DNA of 64,000 nucleotides from the NCBI RefSeq assembly GCF_002001205.1, contig NZ_MUNZ01000180.1:16653-80652 (forward strand). The letters are read 5' to 3'. Every line of letters begins with the position of its first letter. The stretch's first letter is position 1. A program made the translations under genes and the position numbers. Shown here piece by piece: positions 44,712 to 53,235 of this stretch. Origin of the DNA: Hydrogenophaga sp. A37. Lineage in GTDB: Bacteria > Pseudomonadota > Gammaproteobacteria > Burkholderiales > Burkholderiaceae_C. The notes beneath the pieces were generated by a model, which saw only the letters and a list, made by a program, of their open reading frames with translations, ran no database searches and was not told the origin of the DNA.

Positions 44712-45778
44712 CAGGAACCTGTGGATTCGCGCACGATCAGCCAGCGATTGCCACTCTTGACCATGTCCAGTGTCTTGCGGCTGGACACGCTGAGCGAGTC
44801 GGAGGTGTAGTCTTGCTTGAAGCGAGCAGACGCACGGTCGCCCGTGACCGTCACGGTGACATCGCTCAGGTCCACGCCAATGCGGTTGCGAGGCATGATC
44901 CGCGCCTTGCGATCAGCTTCCCAGGCGCTGCGTGACTGGCCTCCGGGCGGCGTGAAATTACCGGCGTATGCGCCCAAATAGCCTGTCATGTTTTTGCTGG
45001 CCCAGGCCTTGGCCCAGGCCTGAACCGCCGCCTCGACATCGGCCTGGGCATTGCCAGCCGCGGGGGCTTGTATAGCAGCAGTTGAAGGAGGTGTTGCCGA
45101 TGGCGTCGTTGCAGTAGCAGGTGGTGCAACGGGCGGTTTGGTTGCAGAGGCCACAGGTGGCGTCACCGTGGTTGTGGGCTTGGTGCCCTTGGTGTCTACA
45201 GCAAATAGGTTGCGGATCAGATTCAGCTTGGGAGCAACCGCAGGGTTTCCAGCATCGAGCTGCAGGGCTTTGCTGTAAGCCTGACTGGCCAGCTTGGCGT
45301 ACACGTCGCCCAAGTTTTCATGGGCTGTGGCGTAGCTTGGGTTGGTTCGGATGGCCATTTCCAGCGCTGCACGCGCCTTGTCGAACTGGCTCTGGCCGGC
45401 GTACAACACGGCCAAGTTGTTGTAGGGCTCGGGCAACTCGGGGAAATCTTCCGTCAGTTTGGAAAACGTTGCTATGGCCTCTGCGGGTTTGCCGCCTTCG
45501 GTCTGTATGACGCCCTTGATGAAGCGCATCTGAGGATCACGAGGCTTTCCTGCGAGGTACTGGTCCACCTTGTTGAGCGCTTCTGTTAATTGGCCAGCTC
45601 GCATCAGGCGGTTGACTTCGGCATAGTCGTCAGTTTGAGCCATGACAAATGACGAGGCCAAGGCGGCTGACACGGCCACGGTCAATGCCATCAGGCGCAG
45701 CGGGGCCGCGACCCGGGTGTGGACAAGGCCACGAACGGAAGTGGTCAGGACAGAGGATGTTTTCATGGGGTGGATCAT
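44711..45778 (-). CDS. Exported tetratricopeptide repeat protein with NTF2-like C-terminus
   Basis: A 355-residue protein with a signal peptide (ending SFVMA near residue 47) and three to four TPR units (about 50-160; DDYAEVNRLMRAGQLTEAL, then LPEPYNNLAVLYAGQ). A low-complexity Pro/Ala/Thr linker (about 180-230) follows. The C-terminal domain, beginning VEAAVQAWAKAWASKNMTGYL, is of the NTF2/SnoaL-Cds6 type. It is periplasmic or lipid-associated, likely a scaffold for the L,D-transpeptidase encoded immediately downstream. The ATG at 45778 or at 45766 can be the start. Confidence 0.8.
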   Translation of the reverse strand: MIHPMKTSSVLTTSVRGLVHTRVAAPLRLMALTVAVSAALASSFVMAQTDDYAEVNRLMRAGQLTEALNKVDQYLAGKPRDPQMRFIKGVIQTEGGKPAEAIATFSKLTEDFPELPEPYNNLAVLYAGQSQFDKARAALEMAIRTNPSYATAHENLGDVYAKLASQAYSKALQLDAGNPAVAPKLNLIRNLFAVDTKGTKPTTTVTPPVASATKPPVAPPATATTPSATPPSTAAIQAPAAGNAQADVEAAVQAWAKAWASKNMTGYLGAYAGNFTPPGGQSRSAWEADRKARIMPRNRIGVDLSDVTVTVTGDRASARFKQDYTSDSLSVSSRKTLDMVKSGNRWLIVRESTGS

Positions 45779-46056
45779 GGGACCTCAGGTGGCGAAAGCG
45801 GCAAGGCGAGGGCCTGAAACGGTCAGCTTACAAGACTATAGCGCTCTGGCAGGCACGGCTGAATGGCATCAGGCTGGCTATACTGACACATTGTATCTGA
45901 GGGTACTCGCCAGGAGGCTCCTCGCTGGCGCGATGTCAGCCTCGTCTGCGCACCCACTCCCCCTTGTTTTTATTGCTCCAGATTGCCTCGTTTGAGCGCT
46001 CCGTCGGCTTTCTATCGTCGAGGTCGGTACAACGTGTTTCTGGCAATGTTTCCTAC

Positions 46057-47442
46057 ATGACTTTGCGAATTTTCAACACCCTGTCGCGCAGCATTGAGCC
46101 ATTTGCGCCCCTGGAACCAGGTCATGTGCGCATGTATGTGTGTGGCATGACGATCTACGACCTGTGCCACATCGGTCACGCCCGGATGATGATGTCCTTT
46201 GACGTGGTGCAGCGCTGGCTCAAGACCAGTGGTTACCGTGTGACCTATGTGCGCAACATCACCGATATCGACGACAAGATCATCAAACGGGCGGTGGAGC
46301 GGGGCATCACCCTGCGCGCATTGACCGATGAGATGACTGTTGCCATGCACGAGGACATCGCCCAGCTGGGGATCGAACCTCCCAGCATTGAACCGAGGGC
46401 CACCGAGTACGTGCCGCAGATGCTCTCGTTGATTGAACGTTTGAGGGCCAATGGACTGGCCTATCAGGCGGAGAACGGCGACGTGAACTACGCCGTTCGC
46501 AAGTTCGAGGGCTACGGCAAGTTGTCGGGTAAGTCGCTGGATGACCTGCGCGCGGGCGAGCGCGTGGCCGTCGCTGGCGACAAGAACGATCCTCTGGATT
46601 TTGTCTTGTGGAAATGCTCCAAACCGGACGAGCCGGACGAAGCGCGCTGGGCGAGTCCGTTCGGGCCGGGCAGACCGGGGTGGCACATTGAGTGCTCCGC
46701 CATGTGCGGTGCCACGCTGGGCGAGACTTTCGACATCCATGGCGGCGGTGCCGATCTCCAGTTTCCGCATCACGAGAATGAGATCGCGCAGTCAGAAGGT
46801 GCGACCGGTCAGCCGCTGGCCCGTTTCTGGATGCACAACGGCTTCGTCCGGGTGGACAACGAAAAGATGTCCAAGAGCCTGGGCAACTTTTTCACCATCC
46901 GTGAGGTGTTGGAAAAATACGATGCCGAGACGGTGCGATTTTTCATTCTTCGCGCCCACTACCGCAGTGCCCTCAATTACAGCGATGTGCATCTGGACGA
47001 CGCGCGGGGCGCGCTCAAGCGCCTTTACACCGCGTTGTCGCAAGTTCAATCTTGCCCGCCCGAGCTGATCAATTGGGGTCAACCATTTGCAGCGCGTTTT
47101 CGCGCCGCCATGGACGAGGACTTCGGCACGCCGGAGGCGGTGGCCGTGTTGTTCGACCTGGCGACCGACGTCAACCGAAGCAAGGATGTACAACTCGCCG
47201 GTCTGCTCAAGGCGCTGGGTGGTGTGCTGGGTCTGCTGCAGCAGGACCCACAGGTTTACCTGAAATCGGGTGGAGCCTCCGAGGGGTTGGATGTGGTCCA
47301 CATTCAAGAGTTGATGGCTGAACGTGCCGCCGCCAAGGTGGCGAAGAACTTCGCTGAAGCTGATCGGATACGCCAGCAGCTTCTCGCCCAAGGTGTGGTG
47401 CTCAAAGACAGTCCAACAGGCACCACGTGGGAGCGCAGTTGA
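46057..47442 (+). CDS. cysS: Cysteinyl-tRNA synthetase
   Basis: A 461-residue class I synthetase. It has MYVCGMTIYDLCHIGHARMM (the HIGH motif plus zinc cysteine), the zinc-site CSAMCGATLG and HHENEIAQSEG, and KMSKSLGNF. The enzyme charges tRNA-Cys. The ATG at 46057 gives the conserved N-terminus MTLRIFNTLSRSIEPFAPL. It is divergent from the TPR gene, with a 278-base gap that must hold both promoters. Its stop overlaps the glycosylase start (TGATG). Confidence 0.96.
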   Translation: MTLRIFNTLSRSIEPFAPLEPGHVRMYVCGMTIYDLCHIGHARMMMSFDVVQRWLKTSGYRVTYVRNITDIDDKIIKRAVERGITLRALTDEMTVAMHEDIAQLGIEPPSIEPRATEYVPQMLSLIERLRANGLAYQAENGDVNYAVRKFEGYGKLSGKSLDDLRAGERVAVAGDKNDPLDFVLWKCSKPDEPDEARWASPFGPGRPGWHIECSAMCGATLGETFDIHGGGADLQFPHHENEIAQSEGATGQPLARFWMHNGFVRVDNEKMSKSLGNFFTIREVLEKYDAETVRFFILRAHYRSALNYSDVHLDDARGALKRLYTALSQVQSCPPELINWGQPFAARFRAAMDEDFGTPEAVAVLFDLATDVNRSKDVQLAGLLKALGGVLGLLQQDPQVYLKSGGASEGLDVVHIQELMAERAAAKVAKNFAEADRIRQQLLAQGVVLKDSPTGTTWERS

Positions 47443-48092
47443 TGGCTTCATCGGTCTTGCCCGACGTCGGTCCGGATGCGCCAGATTACTGGCAGGAAGC
47501 CTGCCGCCATCTCATGAAGCGCGACCGGGTGATGAAAAAGCTCATCCCCTTGCATGCCGGCGTGTGCCTGCAGTCGCGAGGTGATGCTTTCGTCACGCTG
47601 GCGCGCAGCATCGTGGGGCAGCAGATTTCGGTGAAAGCGGCGCAATCGGTCTGGGATCGCTTTGCGCTGTTGCCGAAAAAAATGGCGCCAGCCCAAGTGC
47701 TCAAGCTCAAGGTGGACGACATGCGTGCCGCGGGCTTGTCGGCGCGCAAGGTCGAGTACCTGGTTGATCTGGCTTTGCATTTCGCCAACGACCAGGTGCA
47801 TGTGAGCGCTTGGGCCGAGATGGACGATGAGGCCATCATTGCCGAGCTGGTGGCGATACGGGGCGTCGGGCGGTGGACGGCCGAGATGTTTTTGATCTTT
47901 CACCTGATGCGACCCAATGTGCTGCCACTGGACGATATTGGCCTGCAAAACGGGGTCAGCCGCCGCTATTTTTCAGGGGAACCGGTGAGCCGCAGCGAAA
48001 TTCGCGAAGTGGCGGCCTCCTGGGCGCCGTTTTCGAGCGTCGCCACTTGGTATATTTGGCGCTCGCTGGACCCGCTGCCGGTCAGCTACTGA
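47442..48092 (+). CDS. DNA-3-methyladenine glycosylase II-like (HhH-GPD)
   Basis: A 216-residue HhH-GPD DNA glycosylase. It has ARSIVGQQISVKAAQSVW near the N-terminus, the helix-hairpin-helix IRGVGRWTAEMFLIF, and the catalytic aspartate in LPLDDIGLQ (D164 or D165). It excises alkylated bases. It lacks the N-terminal AlkA domain, so it is the short AlkA-like form common in betaproteobacteria. The ATG at 47442 overlaps the cysS stop; a GTG 15 bases upstream is an alternative. It is followed by accA. Confidence 0.88.
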   Translation: MASSVLPDVGPDAPDYWQEACRHLMKRDRVMKKLIPLHAGVCLQSRGDAFVTLARSIVGQQISVKAAQSVWDRFALLPKKMAPAQVLKLKVDDMRAAGLSARKVEYLVDLALHFANDQVHVSAWAEMDDEAIIAELVAIRGVGRWTAEMFLIFHLMRPNVLPLDDIGLQNGVSRRYFSGEPVSRSEIREVAASWAPFSSVATWYIWRSLDPLPVSY

Positions 48093-48135
48093 AACGTCCC
48101 GGACGTCGTTCGAACAAGACCAAAGGAGTCACACC

Positions 48136-49125
48136 TTGGCCAAAAGAAATTTTCTCGACTTCGAGCAACCTATAGCCGAACTCGAAGGCAAGATCGAAGA
48201 GTTGCGTTACGTGCAGACCGAGTCGGCTGTCGACATCTCCGCCGAGATTGAACAGCTGTCGGGCAAGAGCCTGCAGCTCACCAAAGACATCTACAGCACG
48301 CTCACGCCTTGGCAGATCACCAAGATCGCACGCCACCAGGATCGGCCGTACACGCTGGACTATGTGCGCGAAATCTTCACGCACTTCCAGGAGCTGCATG
48401 GTGACCGCCACTTCTCGGACGACCTGAGCATTGTGGGCGGACTGGCCCGATTCAATGGCCAGCCCTGCATGGTGCTGGGTCATCAGAAGGGCCGCGACAC
48501 CAAGGAGCGAGGTCTGCGCAACTTTGGCATGACCAAACCCGAGGGCTACCGCAAGGCGCTGCGCCTGATGAAGCTGGCCGAAAAGTTCAAGCTGCCCGTG
48601 TTCACGTTTGTGGACACCCCCGGTGCCTACCCCGGTATCGACGCCGAAGAGCGCGGTCAGTCTGAGGCCATCGGCCGCAACATCTTCGAAATGGCGCAGC
48701 TCGAAGTGCCCATCATCTCCACCATCATCGGGGAGGGCGGCTCGGGTGGCGCGCTGGCCATTTCGGTGGCCGACCAAGTGCTGATGTTGCAGTACTCGGT
48801 GTACTCGGTGATCAGCCCTGAGGGGTGCGCCTCCATTCTCTGGAAGACCAGCGACCGCGCCAGCGATGCTGCCGACGCACTGGGCATCACGGCGCACCGG
48901 CTCAAGGCGCTGGGTCTGGTGGACAAGATCGTGAACGAGCCCGTGGGCGGCGCACACCGCGACCACGGCCAGATGGCCGCCTTCCTCAAGCGTGCATTGG
49001 GTGATGCCTGGCGTCAGTTGGCCGACCTCAAGGTCAAAGAGTTGGTGGACCGCCGCTACGCGCGTCTCAACAGCTATGGCCGCTACACCGACACCAAGGC
49101 CGACAGCAAGCCTGAAAAGCGCTGA
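48136..49125 (+). CDS. accA: Acetyl-CoA carboxylase carboxyltransferase subunit alpha
   Basis: A 329-residue carboxyltransferase subunit. It has FLDFEQPIAELEGKIEELR at the N-terminus, GHQKGRDTKERGLRNFG, the FVDTPGAYPGIDAEERGQ segment and IISTIIGEGGSGGALAI, the oxyanion region. With AccD it transfers the carboxyl group to acetyl-CoA to form malonyl-CoA, the precursor for fatty acids and the polyene pigment. The start is a TTG with a good AAGGAG site nine bases upstream; the translation then matches the conserved AccA N-terminus. Confidence 0.95.
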   Translation: MAKRNFLDFEQPIAELEGKIEELRYVQTESAVDISAEIEQLSGKSLQLTKDIYSTLTPWQITKIARHQDRPYTLDYVREIFTHFQELHGDRHFSDDLSIVGGLARFNGQPCMVLGHQKGRDTKERGLRNFGMTKPEGYRKALRLMKLAEKFKLPVFTFVDTPGAYPGIDAEERGQSEAIGRNIFEMAQLEVPIISTIIGEGGSGGALAISVADQVLMLQYSVYSVISPEGCASILWKTSDRASDAADALGITAHRLKALGLVDKIVNEPVGGAHRDHGQMAAFLKRALGDAWRQLADLKVKELVDRRYARLNSYGRYTDTKADSKPEKR

Positions 49126-49126
49126 C

Positions 49127-50113
49127 GTGGTCCCGCCAGCGCCCAACCCGTGCGGGCCGGCGCTGATCCGATGGTTCGCCAGCGGGCCACCCTCTGTTTC
49201 TAACCCCATCGCAGTCGCCTACAGCGCTGGAGCCGACTCCACCGCCTTGCTGCTTGCCGTGCACGAACGCTGGCCCGATCGTGTGATTGCCTTGCATGTG
49301 CACCACGGACTGCAGACTGCGGCTGATGATTTCGAGTCGCGGGGCCGCGCCTTCTGTGAACGGTTGGGGATTCCGTTCTCATCAAGCCGTGTGCATGCTG
49401 CCCATGAACCCGGCCAGAGTCCCGAAGACGCTGCGCGCCAAAAGCGCTACAGAGCCTTGGCCAGCATGGCGCAGGATGAGGGAGCTGCTTGCGTGCTGCT
49501 GGGGCAGCATGCCGACGACCAGGCGGAGACGCTGATGCTGGCGCTGAGCCGCGGGGCCGGGTTGCCCGGGCTGGCTGCCATGGCCGAACGGTTTGAGCGG
49601 CACGGTGTGGTCTTCGGCCGTCCCTTGCTCGGACTGCCTTCAAAGGTGTTGCGTGAGTGGTTGCTGACCCATGGTCATGACTTTGTGGACGACCCGACCA
49701 ACGCCGACCACCGGTACACCCGCAACCGCATCCGCGCGCTGCTGCTGCCGGCCTGGGAAGCCTGCTTTCCCGGCTTCCGTCCCATGCTGGCCCGCAGCGC
49801 CCGACATGCCGCGCAGGCGCAAACCCTGCTGGACGATCTGGCCTGCATCGACATGGCCCAGACGGGAGCGCCGCCTGCCATCTTGATGTTGCAAGCCCTG
49901 AGCCGCGAGCGCCAGGCCAACGTGCTGCGGCACTGGTTGCACCAGATCGCCGGGGCGGCCGCCAGCACCGCGCAGCTGGACGAACTGCTGGACCAGGTCG
50001 CCGACTGCACCACCCGCGGCCACCGCATCCATCTCAAGGTGGCGAGCGGTTTCGTGGCCCGCGAGGGCGGCCGTCTGGTGTTTCTCCAGCCGGGAAACAC
50101 CCCGCCGATATAA
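49127..50113 (+). CDS. tilS: tRNA(Ile)-lysidine synthase
   Basis: A 328-residue PP-loop ATPase that attaches lysine to C34 of tRNA-Ile(CAU), a modification needed to read AUA. The PP-loop reads AYSAGADSTALLL, with alanine in place of the first glycine of the usual SGGxDS. The conserved GQHADDQAETLMLALSRGAG and DPTNADHRYTRNRIR are intact. The GTG start at 49127, one base after the accA stop, gives a sensible N-terminus, though no good ribosome-binding site is seen. accA-tilS-lysC is a typical order in this group. Confidence 0.9.
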   Translation: MVPPAPNPCGPALIRWFASGPPSVSNPIAVAYSAGADSTALLLAVHERWPDRVIALHVHHGLQTAADDFESRGRAFCERLGIPFSSSRVHAAHEPGQSPEDAARQKRYRALASMAQDEGAACVLLGQHADDQAETLMLALSRGAGLPGLAAMAERFERHGVVFGRPLLGLPSKVLREWLLTHGHDFVDDPTNADHRYTRNRIRALLLPAWEACFPGFRPMLARSARHAAQAQTLLDDLACIDMAQTGAPPAILMLQALSRERQANVLRHWLHQIAGAAASTAQLDELLDQVADCTTRGHRIHLKVASGFVAREGGRLVFLQPGNTPPI

Positions 50114-50114
50114 T
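50109..50114 (+). promoter_or_regulatory. Possible -10 element (TATAAT) for lysC
   Basis: A perfect TATAAT overlaps the last codons of tilS, 100 bases before lysC. No convincing -35 box lies 17 bases upstream, so the promoter is only a suggestion. Such AT-rich hexamers are rare in this GC-rich sequence. Confidence 0.35.
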
Positions 50115-50213
50115 TCCAAGGCTTTGCCGGGCGGATCTGATGGTCCTCCGTTCACAGCCGCAAGACCTTGCATTGCGGTCAACTCAATCTCTTCTCCAAC
50201 CTCGTCCAAACCG

Positions 50214-51494
50214 ATGGCTTTGATCGTTCACAAGTACGGCGGCACCTCCATGGGGTCCACCGAGCGCATCCGCAACGTGGCCCGGCGCGTCGCCAAGTGG
50301 CACAGGGCCGGTCACCAGATGGTGGTGGTGCCCAGCGCCATGAGCGGCGAAACCAACCGCTTGCTCGCCCTGGCCAAAGAGCTCGCCCCGAGCAAGACCG
50401 ACAGCGCCTACGGCCGCGAACTCGACATGCTGGCCGCCACCGGCGAGCAGGCTTCTTCGGCCTTGCTCGCGATTGCGCTGCAGGCCGAGGGCATGGCCTC
50501 GGTGAGCTACGCTGGCTGGCAAGTGCCCATCAAGACCAACAGCGCGTTCACCAAGGCCCGCATCGAATCGATTGACGACCTGCGCGTGCGCGCCGATCTC
50601 GACGCTGGCAAGGTGGTCATCGTCACCGGCTTCCAGGGCGTGGACCCGGACGGCAACATCACCACGCTGGGCCGTGGCGGCAGCGACACCTCGGCCGTGG
50701 CCGTGGCCGCCGCGTTGAAGGCGGCCGAATGCCTGATATACACCGACGTGGATGGCGTCTACACCACCGACCCGCGCGTGGTGCCCGAAGCGCGCCGCCT
50801 GCTGCGCGTGAGCTTTGAAGAGATGCTGGAAATGGCCAGCATGGGCAGCAAGGTGCTGCAGATCCGTTCGGTGGAATTTGCCGGCAAATACAAGGTGCCC
50901 CTGCGCGTGTTGTCGAGCTTCACGCCTTGGGACATCGACCTGAATGAAGAAGCCGCCTCCGGCACCCTGATCACTTTTGAGGAAGACGAACAAATGGAAC
51001 AAGCCGTCGTTTCCGGCATTGCCTTCAACCGCGACGAAGCCAAGATCTCCGTGCTCGGCGTGCCTGACAAGCCAGGCATCGCGTACCAGATCCTGGGCGC
51101 GGTGGCCGAGGCCAACATCGAAGTCGATGTGATCATCCAGAACCTGAGCAAAGACGGCAAGACCGACTTCAGTTTCACGGTGCACCGCAACGACTTCCAG
51201 AAGGCCATGGACCTGCTGAAGAACACGGTGGTGCCCGCGCTGGGTGCGGCCGACGTGGTGGGCGACGCGCGCATCTGCAAGGTCAGCATCGTCGGCATCG
51301 GCATGCGCAGCCACGTGGGTGTGGCCAGCCGCATGTTCAAGTGCCTGAGCGACGAAGGCATCAACATTCAGATGATCTCGACCTCGGAAATCAAGACCTC
51401 CGTCGTGATCGACGAGAAGTACATGGAGCTGGCCGTGCGATCACTGCACCGCGAGTTCGATCTGGACCAGACGGCCGACAGCATCGCCCATTGA
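50214..51494 (+). CDS. lysC: Aspartate kinase
   Basis: A 426-residue monofunctional aspartokinase. It has IVHKYGGTSMGSTERI at the N-terminus, GRGGSDTSAVAVAAAL in the kinase core, and two C-terminal ACT domains (SVLGVPDKPGIAYQI and VSIVGIGMRSHVGVA) that bind lysine/threonine for feedback control. It phosphorylates aspartate in the first step to Lys, Met and Thr. The ATG at 50214 begins MALIVHKYGG as in homologues. An internal start for a beta subunit is possible but not shown. Confidence 0.95.
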   Translation: MALIVHKYGGTSMGSTERIRNVARRVAKWHRAGHQMVVVPSAMSGETNRLLALAKELAPSKTDSAYGRELDMLAATGEQASSALLAIALQAEGMASVSYAGWQVPIKTNSAFTKARIESIDDLRVRADLDAGKVVIVTGFQGVDPDGNITTLGRGGSDTSAVAVAAALKAAECLIYTDVDGVYTTDPRVVPEARRLLRVSFEEMLEMASMGSKVLQIRSVEFAGKYKVPLRVLSSFTPWDIDLNEEAASGTLITFEEDEQMEQAVVSGIAFNRDEAKISVLGVPDKPGIAYQILGAVAEANIEVDVIIQNLSKDGKTDFSFTVHRNDFQKAMDLLKNTVVPALGAADVVGDARICKVSIVGIGMRSHVGVASRMFKCLSDEGINIQMISTSEIKTSVVIDEKYMELAVRSLHREFDLDQTADSIAH

Positions 51495-51554
51495 GGTGTT
51501 TGCCTCCTCTTCAGGCAGATTGGGTCCACAAGTTGAGGCATAATGCGAGGCTCT

Positions 51555-51647
51555 GGAGTGATGACCGAGTGGCCGAAGGTGCTCCCCTGCTAAGGGAGTA
51601 TGGGGTGTAGAGCCTCATCGAGGGTTCGAATCCCTCTCGCTCCGCCA
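51555..51647 (+). tRNA. tRNA-Ser (anticodon GCU)
   Basis: The cloverleaf is complete. Acceptor GGAGTGA pairs with TCGCTCC; the anticodon stem CTCCC/GGGAG encloses loop CTGCTAA with anticodon GCT, followed by a long type II variable arm. The T arm is GAGGG-TTCGAAT-CCCTC, and CCA is encoded. It reads AGC/AGU codons. A possible -10 box CATAAT lies at 51539-51544. Such tRNA genes are common integration sites, and the accessory region begins right after it. Confidence 0.95.
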
Positions 51648-51649
51648 GT

Positions 51650-51687
51650 AAGACAAGGCTCCCACGCAAGTGGGGGCCTTTTGTCTT
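51650..51687 (+). terminator. Intrinsic terminator of tRNA-Ser
   Basis: GGCTCCCAC and GTGGGGGCC pair around a GCAA tetraloop, and are followed by TTTTGTCTTT. The flanking aagacaagg/ccttttgtctt is nearly complementary too. It lies directly after the encoded CCA. Confidence 0.85.
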
Positions 51688-51689
51688 TC

Positions 51690-52185
51690 TAGGCCCAGTG
51701 TTTTCGCGGGGTTGCGGGCGGTGGCCGATTCTCTGTGAATTCTCTCGAGGCGCCATTTATGGCCGATGCAGCGAGCCATTCTCTAACGCCGGTTTTTGGC
51801 GGTGAGGCTTTTGGCAAAGCTTCAGGCCAATTCAATCAGCGCGGGCCTTTGATCAGCATGCTGCCTTGTGATCTCACCAGTCCATGGCAGGTAAGGGTGA
51901 TCAGACGTTGTTGAGGTGGGGTAGGGTAGTGCGTTCGCAGCGGGAGCGTGATTCCGCCGGCGCGCTCAGAAGCGGCCTGTCAGCGCGGTTTTGTGGCCCC
52001 GCCACTCATACATGACAAGTGACAGCGATTTCGCGGTTCGAGAGCGCAACCTGTAATGCACTGAACTCGATGGGGAGCATCTTGGGTGTCCCGTGTCTGG
52101 ATTCAGCACGTTTATGCGACAACCTGAGAAAGGCCGCCGCGTCCGGTGTTCCGGATCGTGACGGTGCCGTATGAAATGATGCTGC
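51690..52185. other. Gene-free stretch after tRNA-Ser
   Basis: About 500 bases without a supportable gene. The stretch aattctctcgaggcgccat near 51740 and the segment 51975-52040 look like fragments of decayed mobile DNA, but I could not identify them. No copy of the tRNA 3' end was seen, so an attachment-site duplication is not demonstrated within the window. Confidence 0.4.
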
Positions 52186-52812
52186 ATGCCATTGAGTTCC
52201 GAAGACCTCCAACAAATCGCAGCGCGCACCCTGGCGCACTACGAACAGCACGCAAAGAGCTACTGGGAAGGCACGCGTGACCACGACGTCAGCCAGAACA
52301 TTGCGGCGTTGCTGAAGCACATCCCCGGGCCACCGCCCTTTGACTTGCTGGATTTCGGTTGCGGGCCCGGGCGCGACCTGCACACCTTCAAGGCGCTGGG
52401 CCATCGCGCCGTAGGCTTGGAGGGCGCGCCCAGCGCGGCGGCGCTCGCGCGCGCACACAGCGGCTGCGAGGTGCTGGAGCAGAGCTTCCTGCACCTCGAA
52501 CTGCCCGCACAGCGCTACGACGGTGTTTTTGCAAATGCCGTGCTGTTCCATGTGCCCTCTCAGGTGCTGTCGCAGGTGCGGCAACAACTGCGGGCCTGTC
52601 TTCGGCCGGGCGGCGTGCTGTTCAGCTCCAACCCGCGCGGAGATGGCCAAGAAGGCTGGAACGGTGAGCGCTACGGCGCATTCCACGACTGGCCAACCTG
52701 GCGCGGCTTGATGACCGCCGCCGGCTTTGATGAGTTGGAGCACTTCTACCGTCCGACAGGCCTACCGATCGAGCAGCAGCCGTGGCTTGCGAGCGTGTGG
52801 CGCAAGCGCTGA
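52186..52812 (+). CDS. Class I SAM-dependent methyltransferase
   Basis: A 208-residue methyltransferase. The SAM motif LLDFGCGPGRD lies near residue 50; VGLEGAPSAAALAR follows, then an acidic YDGVFANAVLFHVP and a C-terminal domain. The substrate is not indicated. The gene is alone between the tRNA region and the putative defence genes, and its base composition resembles the core genome more than the genes after it. The ATG at 52186 follows a weak ribosome-binding site. Confidence 0.72.
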   Translation: MPLSSEDLQQIAARTLAHYEQHAKSYWEGTRDHDVSQNIAALLKHIPGPPPFDLLDFGCGPGRDLHTFKALGHRAVGLEGAPSAAALARAHSGCEVLEQSFLHLELPAQRYDGVFANAVLFHVPSQVLSQVRQQLRACLRPGGVLFSSNPRGDGQEGWNGERYGAFHDWPTWRGLMTAAGFDELEHFYRPTGLPIEQQPWLASVWRKR

Positions 52813-53235
52813 GCCCTGGCTCCAAGGCACTGCGCATCTGCTGGTCTGCCGCTGCAGCATGTGCAGCCTATGACTGTTCGACGCTTGATCGGCTCGGCAG
52901 TCAGATGCCCGGGGTGAGTCGGCACGCGATAGTTGTGGTCCTCGATACTGGATCCTTCGATCCGTTGAATGACCAGTGACCGCTGCCGGGCTTGACAGCG
53001 AATTAGCAGACTCGGCCAGAAACTGAATGGCCACAGTCGAGGTCAGCTCCGCAGCGAAAGCGGTAGTTCACGAGCCGGTCGCGCTCGACCGACTCGGAGC
53101 GCGGAGCGGTCTTCCGAGGTCGCCTGTCAGGCGGGCCTGCACCATGCTATTGGCTTGACGTAAGGCGTTGCTTGTAGGATGCATCTTGGCGGTGCAATTT
53201 CGATTGCATCTGGGAGTACAAGAAAAGTCTGCACT
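52813..53235. other. Intergenic region before the NdpA/RelA-like pair
   Basis: About 420 bases with no supportable gene. TTGACG at 53155-53160 and TAGGAT at 53175-53180 could be promoter hexamers for the next operon, but the 14-base spacing is short. The transition from GC-rich to more AT-rich sequence takes place near 53150. Confidence 0.4.

Noticed and set aside
51690..52185. Integrase or attachment site next to tRNA-Ser
   Set aside because: No integrase gene and no second copy of the tRNA 3' end could be found in the window, so I do not call an att site.
53150..53180. Promoter TTGACG-N14-TAGGAT for the NdpA/RelA-like operon
   Set aside because: Spacing of 14 is well below the usual 16-18, so it is noted but not called as a promoter.
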